A stretch of 64,000 nt of DNA from Crenobacter intestini (GTDB taxonomy: Bacteria > Pseudomonadota > Gammaproteobacteria > Burkholderiales > Chromobacteriaceae), in assembly GCF_004919095.1 (NCBI RefSeq), contig NZ_STGJ01000003.1:62001-126000 (forward strand), in the 5' to 3' direction. Of the stretch, positions 55,186-64,000 are shown one piece after another. The position numbers were made by a program, and so were the translations under genes. The stretch's first letter is position 1. Every line of letters starts with the position of its first letter. The notes below the pieces were generated by a model. The model had not been told where the DNA came from and searched no databases. It saw nothing but the letters and a program-made list of their open reading frames with translations.

Positions 55186-56121
55186 ATGAGGCGCGCGCTG
55201 GGCATGGGCGGCCGGCTGGGTAGCGGCATTGCGGCGCGCCTGCCGTTTGGCCGGGTTGAAGGCTTGCTGCTCGCGGTCGCGCTGATCTGGGGGGTGAGCT
55301 ACAGCGTCGTCAAGGTCGCCGTCGCCGAGGTGTCCGTCGCGCAACTTTTGCTGCTGCGCTTCGGGCTGACCTTCTTGTTACTGCTGCCCGCCCTGGGCGT
55401 GCTGGTAAGGCAGTGGCGCGCGGCTGCGGCCGGCGGCGCCTTGCTGCTCGGGGTCAACCTGCTGGCGATCTTCGCGTGCGAGAGCTGGGGCGTCGCGCAG
55501 ACATCGGCCGCCAACGCGGCTTTCCTGGTCAGCCTGTGCGTCGCGTTCACCCCCCTGTGCGAATGGTGGCTGCTGGGCGAGCGCCCCGGCAGGCATGTCC
55601 TGCTGGCGGCGCTGGTGTCGGTGCTGGGCGCCTTGCTGTTGGCGTTCGCGCATGGGGACGGGCTGCGCCTGCCGGGCATAGGCGACGCGCTGATGGTGTT
55701 GGCGGCCTGCCTGCGCGCCCTGATGGTGTGCCTGACCCGGCGCCACGGCGACCGGCACGGCTGGCCGGCGCTGACGATGACGGCGGTGCAGATGGGGGTG
55801 ATGGCCGCCGGCAGCGCGACGCTGATGGCGGGACAGTTCGGCACCGACTGGCCGGCCTTGCCGGTGAGCCGGCCGTTCTGGGCGGCGCTGGCCTTCCTGG
55901 TGCTGCTGTGCACGCTGTTCGCCTTTTTCGCGCAGAACTACGCGGCGTCCCGCACCTCCGCCTCGCGCGTCGCGCTGCTTACCGGCAGCGAGCCGTTGTG
56001 GGGGGCGCTGGTCGCGGTGCTGTGGCTGGGCGAGCCCTTGTCCGCGCAAGGCTGGCTGGGCGGCGCGCTGATCGTCGCCGCCGCGTGGTGGGTCAGCCGG
56101 CCGGGCGCGCGGCGCGGCTGA
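55186..56121 (+). CDS. EamA/DMT family transporter
   Basis: A 311-residue inner-membrane exporter with ten transmembrane helices in two EamA repeats: VEGLLLAVALIWGVSYSVVKVAVAEV opens the first and ALGDALMVLAACLRALMVC the second. Start 55186 follows GGGAGG. Transports an unknown metabolite or amino acid. Divergent to the LysR gene. Confidence 0.87.
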   Translation: MRRALGMGGRLGSGIAARLPFGRVEGLLLAVALIWGVSYSVVKVAVAEVSVAQLLLLRFGLTFLLLLPALGVLVRQWRAAAAGGALLLGVNLLAIFACESWGVAQTSAANAAFLVSLCVAFTPLCEWWLLGERPGRHVLLAALVSVLGALLLAFAHGDGLRLPGIGDALMVLAACLRALMVCLTRRHGDRHGWPALTMTAVQMGVMAAGSATLMAGQFGTDWPALPVSRPFWAALAFLVLLCTLFAFFAQNYAASRTSASRVALLTGSEPLWGALVAVLWLGEPLSAQGWLGGALIVAAAWWVSRPGARRG

Positions 56122-56124
56122 CAA

Positions 56125-56152
56125 GAAAACACCCGGCGCGAGGCCGGGTGTT
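56125..56152. terminator. Terminator between EamA gene and serS
   Basis: AACACCCGGC (56128-56137) pairs with GCCGGGTGTT (56143-56152). The A-rich left side gives TTTTCTT on minus, so it mainly serves serS, and the plus gene to a lesser extent. Confidence 0.8.
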
Positions 56153-56169
56153 GACGTGGGGCAGGGCGC

Positions 56170-58778
<2,609 letters not shown>

Positions 58779-58817
58779 CCCCCGAGGCTAACGCGGCCGG
58801 CGGCCTGTGGCAAATCG

Positions 58818-60311
58818 CTAGCGCGAATCCTGCTCGAGCGGCGCGTAGTCGGCGGCGGCGGTCTCGGGCGGCGCCAGTTGCCAGGCCGGCTGCTTGCGCG
58901 CGTAAAAAACGAAGGGCGGCAGCGCGGCGAGCACCAGCAGGCCGCACAGCAAGGCGGCGTAGCCTGGGGCGGACAGCGGGAAGTGCTCGCTCGAGGGCGG
59001 GATGAAGCCCAGCAGCAGCGCGAACAGCGACGCGGCGGCGCCGGTGCTGGCGACAAGCGGCAGCCGGCCCAGCCGGTAGCCGCGCGTGACGCTCGGCTGG
59101 CTGCGGCGCAGATGCAGCGCGCTGGCGAACATCAGCAGGTAGACGACGAGGTAGAGCTGGGCGGCCAGCGCCGAGAGCAGCCAGAACGCGGCGGAGACGT
59201 CGGGGATCAGTACGTAGACCGAGGAAATCAGCGAGACGACCAGGGCCTGCAGGCACATGATGTTGGCCGGCATGCCGGCGCGGTTCTCGCGCTGGAACCA
59301 GGGCGGCAGCAGGCCGGCACGCCCCGCGTATTGCAGGCCCTTGGCCGAGCCCGCGACCCAGGTGAGCATCGAGCCGAACACGCCGACGATCAGCATCAGA
59401 CCGACTGGTTTGAGCCAGGGCGCCAAGGAGCCGGTCAGCACCGCCGCGAACGCCTGCATCACGCCGACGGTCAGGCTGATCTCGTGCGCAGGCACCGCGG
59501 TGGCGATCGCCAGCGTCGGCGGGATGAAGATCAGCAGCGTCAGCAGCACGCAGAGGATCAGCGCGCGGCGCATGCCGGCGACCGGGTCGGCCAGGCGGCG
59601 CGCATAGACGGCGTTCACCTCGATGCCCGAGTAGGCGAGGAAGCAGCTGACGATCAGCACCAGCGAGGCGAGGTCGCCCTCGAAGTGCTGCCACAGCGAG
59701 GCGGCACCCTTGCCGTGGCCGGCGAGCACGCCGCCGCCTTCGAGCTGCGGCCACAGCGCGGCCATGTGAAGCGGCGTGCTCGATGGCATGCCGCCCATCA
59801 GCGCGTGCACGGCAAGCGCGCTTAACAGCAGCGCCGGCAGCAGGGTGCCGATGAGCATGAACAGCGAGGAGAGCCGGGCGAGCGCTTCGACGCCGCGCAA
59901 GGCCAATAGCGTGATCAGCCAGATCGACACCACGACGACGCCGGCGGTGAACGCGCCATTGCCGGCGAGCGCCGGATTGAACAGGTAGGCCAGCGTGTCG
60001 GCGCCGAAGGCGAGGATGACCGGCAGCAACAGCGCCGCCTGCACCCACATCAGCCAGCTTGCGGCAAAGCCCGCGCGCTCGCCGAAGGCCTGGCGCACCC
60101 AGCCGTAGATGCCGCCGCGCCAGGTCGACCCCAGCTCGGCGGTCACCAGCGCGGCCGGGATGAAAAAGAGCAGCGCCGGCAGCACGAACAAGAGGACGGA
60201 GCCCAGGCCGTACATCGCCATGCCGGGCAGGGTGCGGATGCTGGCGACGGCGGCGACGTTCATCAGCGCGAGCGTCAGCCAGGAAAGCGGGCGGGAGGCG
60301 GTGTCTTTCAT
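58818..60311 (-). CDS. APC family antiporter, likely glutamate:GABA (GadC-like)
   Basis: A 497-residue amino acid/polyamine transporter with about 12 transmembrane helices. The N-terminus [30 protein letters not shown] is like GadC/XasA, and helix motifs [24 protein letters not shown] are also typical of that branch. It diverges from gadB, so a glutamate:GABA antiporter is the likely role; substrate is inferred from context. Confidence 0.82.
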   Translation of the reverse strand: MKDTASRPLSWLTLALMNVAAVASIRTLPGMAMYGLGSVLLFVLPALLFFIPAALVTAELGSTWRGGIYGWVRQAFGERAGFAASWLMWVQAALLLPVILAFGADTLAYLFNPALAGNGAFTAGVVVVSIWLITLLALRGVEALARLSSLFMLIGTLLPALLLSALAVHALMGGMPSSTPLHMAALWPQLEGGGVLAGHGKGAASLWQHFEGDLASLVLIVSCFLAYSGIEVNAVYARRLADPVAGMRRALILCVLLTLLIFIPPTLAIATAVPAHEISLTVGVMQAFAAVLTGSLAPWLKPVGLMLIVGVFGSMLTWVAGSAKGLQYAGRAGLLPPWFQRENRAGMPANIMCLQALVVSLISSVYVLIPDVSAAFWLLSALAAQLYLVVYLLMFASALHLRRSQPSVTRGYRLGRLPLVASTGAAASLFALLLGFIPPSSEHFPLSAPGYAALLCGLLVLAALPPFVFYARKQPAWQLAPPETAAADYAPLEQDSR

Positions 60312-60498
60312 CGCCGGCCTTCGTCTGCGCAGCGGCGCAGCCGGCGCTGCACGACGGTGTAGCCCAGACCATGTGCCGGATAAAGCGGCTGGAGATTCAT
60401 ATGGCGTATGCGCAAAAGTTTTTCAGATTCATAGTCTAGACTGGCTGTCATTAACCGCCCGCGCTCTTGCCCCGGGCAGGCAGTCATCAGGAGCATTC

Positions 60499-61896
60499 AT
60501 GGCCTTGCATCGCGTCAGCCATCCGCTTGGCAACGATTCCGTGTTCGGTTCCGACACGCTCGCCCATGTCGCGGCGAGCAAGCGCTTTCCGGCCGCCGAA
60601 CAGCCGCCGCGCGCGGTCTACCAGCTGGTGCACGACGAGCTCTACCTGGACGGCAACGCCCGCCAGAACCTGGCGACCTTCTGCCAGACCTGGGAAGAGG
60701 ACGAGGTGCACCGGCTGATGGACCTGTCGATCGACAAGAACATGATCGACAAGGACGAGTACCCGCAGACCGCCGAGCTGGAAAGCCGCTGCGTGCACAT
60801 GCTGGCCGACCTGTGGCACTCGCCGGACGCTGCGGGCACGCTGGGCACGTCGACCGTCGGTTCGAGCGAGGCGTGCATGCTGGGCGGGCTGGCCGCGCTG
60901 TGGCGCTGGCGCGCCGCGCGCAAGGCGAAGGGGCTCCCCGCCGACAAGCCGAACATGGTGTGCGGCCCGGTGCAGGTGTGCTGGCACAAGTTTGCGCGCT
61001 ACTGGGACGTCGAGTTGCGCGAGGTGCCGATGGCCGACGGCCACTGGCGGATGGACGCGGACGACATGCTCGCGCGCGTCGACGAGAACACCATCATGGT
61101 GGTACCGACTTTCGGCCAGACCTTCACCGGCCTGTACGAGGACGTCGCCGCACTGGCCACCGCGCTGGACGGCCTGCAGGCCAGGACCGGCCTCGACATC
61201 GCGCTGCACGTCGACGGGGCGAGCGGCGCGATGCTCGCGCCGTTTTGCGCGCCCGACATCGTGTGGGACTTCCGATTGCCGCGCGTGAAGTCGATCAGCA
61301 CCTCCGGCCACAAGTTCGGCCTGGCACCGCTGGGCGCGGGGTGGGTCGTCTGGCGCGACGCGGCCGACCTGCCCGAGGGGCTGATCTTCCACGTCAACTA
61401 TCTAGGTGGCGACATGCCGACCTTCGCGCTGAACTTCTCGCGTCCGGCCGGGCAGATCGTTGCGCAGTACTACAACTTCCTCAGGCTGGGCCGCGAGGGT
61501 TACCGCCGCGTGCATCAGGCGTGCTACGACACGGCGATGTTCCTCGCGCGCGAACTGGTGAAACTTGCGCCGTTCGAGATGCTGTACGACGGCAACCCCG
61601 AAGGCGGCATCCCAGCACTGGCCTGGCGCGTCAAGGCAGGCAGCGCCCTGCCGTACACCCTGTACGACCTGGCCGACCGCCTGCGCACGCGCGGCTGGCT
61701 GGTGCCGGCGTACAGCCTGCCGGCCAATGCCGAGGAAGTGGTCGTGCAGCGCATCCTCGTCAAGCAGGGCATGTCGATCGACATGGCGCGCCTGTTGCTG
61801 GACGACTTCGCGCGCGAGATCAGCTTCTTCGACACGCACGCGCCGCACGGCTTTGTGGGGGGCGAGGCGTCGGCCGGCAACCATAGCGGCCGCTGA
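60499..61896 (+). CDS. gadB: Glutamate decarboxylase GadB
   Basis: A 465-residue PLP enzyme that converts glutamate to GABA, consuming a proton. PLP Lys is K272 in [22 protein letters not shown]-like, [23 protein letters not shown] and [13 protein letters not shown] are standard GadB motifs. ATG 60499 follows AGGAG. The C-terminal end lacks the exact pH-switch His-Thr end of E. coli GadB, ending ASAGNHSGR. With the divergent antiporter it forms an acid-resistance or GABA system. Confidence 0.95.
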   Translation: MALHRVSHPLGNDSVFGSDTLAHVAASKRFPAAEQPPRAVYQLVHDELYLDGNARQNLATFCQTWEEDEVHRLMDLSIDKNMIDKDEYPQTAELESRCVHMLADLWHSPDAAGTLGTSTVGSSEACMLGGLAALWRWRAARKAKGLPADKPNMVCGPVQVCWHKFARYWDVELREVPMADGHWRMDADDMLARVDENTIMVVPTFGQTFTGLYEDVAALATALDGLQARTGLDIALHVDGASGAMLAPFCAPDIVWDFRLPRVKSISTSGHKFGLAPLGAGWVVWRDAADLPEGLIFHVNYLGGDMPTFALNFSRPAGQIVAQYYNFLRLGREGYRRVHQACYDTAMFLARELVKLAPFEMLYDGNPEGGIPALAWRVKAGSALPYTLYDLADRLRTRGWLVPAYSLPANAEEVVVQRILVKQGMSIDMARLLLDDFAREISFFDTHAPHGFVGGEASAGNHSGR

Positions 61897-61919
61897 ACAG
61901 AATTGGGGTGTGTGATCCT

Positions 61920-61947
61920 GGCCCGGCCTGCGCGCCGGGCCTTTTTT
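61920..61947 (+). terminator. Terminator after gadB
   Basis: GGCCCGGC (61920-61927) pairs with GCCGGGCC (61934-61941), followed by TTTTTT. Confidence 0.9.
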
Positions 61948-62009
61948 CGCGCGCGCCGCGTTGACCGTCCCGGAACCCGCCTACATAATCGGCCGCGCAA
62001 CTGTATTGA

Positions 62010-62083
62010 CACGGGGTGCCGCAAGCGCGGCTGAGAAAGACCCGCACCACCTGATCTGGATCATGCCAGCGTAGGGATGTCGA
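62010..62083 (+). promoter_or_regulatory. TPP riboswitch (THI box)
   Basis: ACGGGGTGCC, GCTGAGAAAGACCC, ACCTGATCTGGATCATGCC and GCGTAGGGATGT follow in the standard THI-element order. It binds thiamine pyrophosphate and represses the thiMED operon, starting 55 bp downstream. Confidence 0.95.
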
Positions 62084-62110
62084 CAGACAGGCCCGCGGCC
62101 TGGCTGCCCC

Positions 62111-62130
62111 GTCCTTGCGCCCGCGAGGAC
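62111..62130 (+). promoter_or_regulatory. SD-sequestering hairpin before thiM
   Basis: GTCCT (62111-62115) can pair with AGGAC (62126-62130), which holds the thiM ribosome site GAGGA. This is the expected output stem for translational control by the TPP riboswitch. Confidence 0.5.
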
Positions 62131-62137
62131 AAACAAG

Positions 62138-62947
62138 ATGACGCTCCCTGCCCAAACATTCGACGCCCGCGCCGCCGCGGCCGCGCTCGCCGCGCTGCGT
62201 GCCTCCGCGCCGCTGGTGCACTGCCTGACCAACCAGGTGGTTTCCAATTTCACCGCCAATGTGCTGCTCGCCGCCGGCGCCGCGCCCGCCATGGTCGTCG
62301 CCGAAGAGGAAGCGGGCGAATTCGCGGCGCTCGCCTCGGCGCTGCTGATCAACGTCGGCACGCTGGAGCGGCCGCAGGCCGCCGCGATGCGCGCGGCGAT
62401 CGGCGCGGCAAACCTGACGGGTACGCCGTGGGTGCTCGACCCGGTCGCGGTGGGGGCGCTTGGCTGGCGCACCGCGTTCTGCCGCGAGCTGTTGGCGTTT
62501 TCTCCCGCGGTGATCCGCGGCAACGCGTCCGAAATCATCGCGCTCGCCGGCGGCACGGGCGCCGGGCGCGGGGTCGACAGCACCGCCCAGAGCGACGCCG
62601 CGCTCGAGGCCGCGCGCGCACTCGCCCGCGAGCATGGTTCGCTGGTGCTGGTCACCGGCGCCACCGACTACCTGGTCGACGCGCACGCGGTACGCGCCAT
62701 CGCAGGGGGCACACCGCGCCTGCAGCAGGTCACCGGCACCGGCTGCGCGCTCTCTGCCTTGGTGGCGGCCGCCTGTGGCTGCGGTGCGCCGCGCATGGAC
62801 GCGGTGGCGGCGGTGAGCGCGCTGATGAAGCTTGCCGGCGAACGTGCGGCGCCGGAGAGCCGCGGCTCGGGCAGCTTCGCCGTCGCGCTGCTGGACGAAC
62901 TGGGCACGCTTGGTGGCGAGGACCTCGCCGCACGGTGGTTCGCATGA
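62138..62947 (+). CDS. thiM: Hydroxyethylthiazole kinase ThiM
   Basis: A 269-residue salvage kinase that phosphorylates 4-methyl-5-hydroxyethylthiazole. [29 protein letters not shown] and [12 protein letters not shown], then [14 protein letters not shown] with the catalytic Cys, are family motifs. RBS GAGGACAAACAAG. Its stop overlaps thiE (ATGA). Confidence 0.96.
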   Translation: MTLPAQTFDARAAAAALAALRASAPLVHCLTNQVVSNFTANVLLAAGAAPAMVVAEEEAGEFAALASALLINVGTLERPQAAAMRAAIGAANLTGTPWVLDPVAVGALGWRTAFCRELLAFSPAVIRGNASEIIALAGGTGAGRGVDSTAQSDAALEAARALAREHGSLVLVTGATDYLVDAHAVRAIAGGTPRLQQVTGTGCALSALVAAACGCGAPRMDAVAAVSALMKLAGERAAPESRGSGSFAVALLDELGTLGGEDLAARWFA

Positions 62948-63575
62948 GGTCGCCCGACTACCGGGTCTACCTGGTGCTCGACCCCGGCCAGTGCGGCGGG
63001 CTTGCGGGCATGCTGCGGGTGAGCGAGGCAGCGATCGCCGGCGGGGCAGGGCTCGTGCAACTGCGAGCGCCTGACTGGAAGAAGCGCGACTGGCTCGCTG
63101 CCGCGCGCGCGCTGAAAACCCTGTGCCACGCGCGGGGTGCGCGGCTGATCGTCAACGACCATGTCGATGTGGCGCTGGCCATCGGCGCCGACGGCGTGCA
63201 CGTCGGCCAGGCCGACTTGCCGGCGGGCGTGGCGCGCGCGCTGCTGGGGCCGGACGCGATCGTAGGTCTGTCGGTGAGCAGCGCGGCCGAGCTGGCTGAG
63301 GCCGACCTTGCTGCCGTCGACTACCTCGGCGTCGGGCCGGTGTTCGCCACTGCGAGCAAACCCGACGCCGCGCCGCCCCTGGATCTGCCGGCGCTCGGCG
63401 CGCTGGTGTCGGCCGCACGCCGGCCTTGCGTCGCCATCGGCGGCATTGATCTCAACAACGCGGCGGCCGTCGCCGCAACCGGCGTGGCCGGCGTCGCCGT
63501 GATCGGCGCGCTGTGCCGCGCGCCCGACCCGACCGCGGCGGCGCGTGCCTTGCTCAAGCATTTCGGAGACAACCG

Positions 63576-63579
<4 letters not shown>
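62944..63579 (+). CDS. thiE: Thiamine-phosphate synthase ThiE
   Basis: A 211-residue TIM-barrel enzyme joining HMP-PP and thiazole phosphate. [37 protein letters not shown] and [17 protein letters not shown] are the phosphate-binding and active-site segments. The more usual GVGP.F.T.TK has A-S-K here. Both ends overlap neighbours by ATGA. Confidence 0.95.

Positions 63580-64000
<421 letters not shown>

Noticed and set aside
62077-62943. Long in-frame extension upstream of thiE
   Set aside because: It overlaps thiM in another frame; thiE starts at 62944 by ATGA coupling and family alignment.

Overview
The window is GC-rich chromosomal DNA that looks like a betaproteobacterium of the order Neisseriales (Chromobacteriaceae or a relative). 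This rests on the protein flavour of tsaD, flg, speA and dadAX, sigma-54 driven flagellar genes, a Tad pilus locus and NtrC-type nitrogen control. The genus cannot be fixed from sequence alone. No rRNA, tRNA or CRISPR array was seen. Gene density is high, and most genes form tight operons with ATGA overlaps.

Layout: 80-3061 (minus) holds an ABC-F ATPase and tsaD. 3094-10244 is a visibly AT-richer integrated element of about 7.1 kb, bounded by two perfect 15-bp direct repeats. It carries a frame-disrupted tyrosine integrase, a serine resolvase with a res-like palindrome, a candidate replication protein overlapped out of frame by a ribbon-helix-helix protein, a YbjQ-like zinc-ribbon membrane protein, a lipoprotein and several unknown genes. 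10303-10722 is an OsmC/YhfA protein. 10866-21535 is the flagellar rod-hook-ring operon flgBCDEFGHI, then flgJ and flgKL, with readable sigma-54 promoters before flgB and flgJ and a sigma-28-like promoter before flgK.

21548-29038 is amino-acid and polyamine catabolism: astE, an enoyl-CoA hydratase and an alpha/beta hydrolase on minus, then potGHI-puuB on plus with a sigma-54 promoter and no local binding-protein gene. 29121-35125 is a translationally coupled pair: a Fe-Cys O-heptosyltransferase (TibC/Aah/BAHTCr family) and its probable substrate, a 1599-residue AIDA-type autotransporter built from strand-loop-strand repeats with a 318-bp higher-order tandem repeat. speA (arginine decarboxylase) follows, with an unusual leader. 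37427-49274 (minus) is a complete-looking Tad/Flp pilus locus with two Flp pilins, TadV, RcpC, RcpA, TadG/E-like minor pilins, TadZABC, a small lipoprotein and an extra AAA+ ATPase.

49551-50741 is amtB with a near-consensus sigma-54 promoter and two NtrC-like boxes. A 140-bp MITE-like element sits between these and the lrp-type gene and supplies or overlaps the lrp stop codon. The dadR(lrp)-dadAX alanine catabolism locus, a LysR regulator, an EamA exporter, serS-rarA, a divergent antiporter/gadB pair (glutamate decarboxylation) and a TPP-riboswitch-controlled thiMED operon (thiD cut by the window end) complete the window.

Functionally, the host genes link motility, adhesion (heptosylated autotransporter and Tad pili), nitrogen acquisition (amtB) and arginine/putrescine/GABA/alanine metabolism. 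The most unusual parts are the 7.1-kb integrative element, the autotransporter repeat architecture, the speA leader and the AAA+ ATPase inside the Tad locus.
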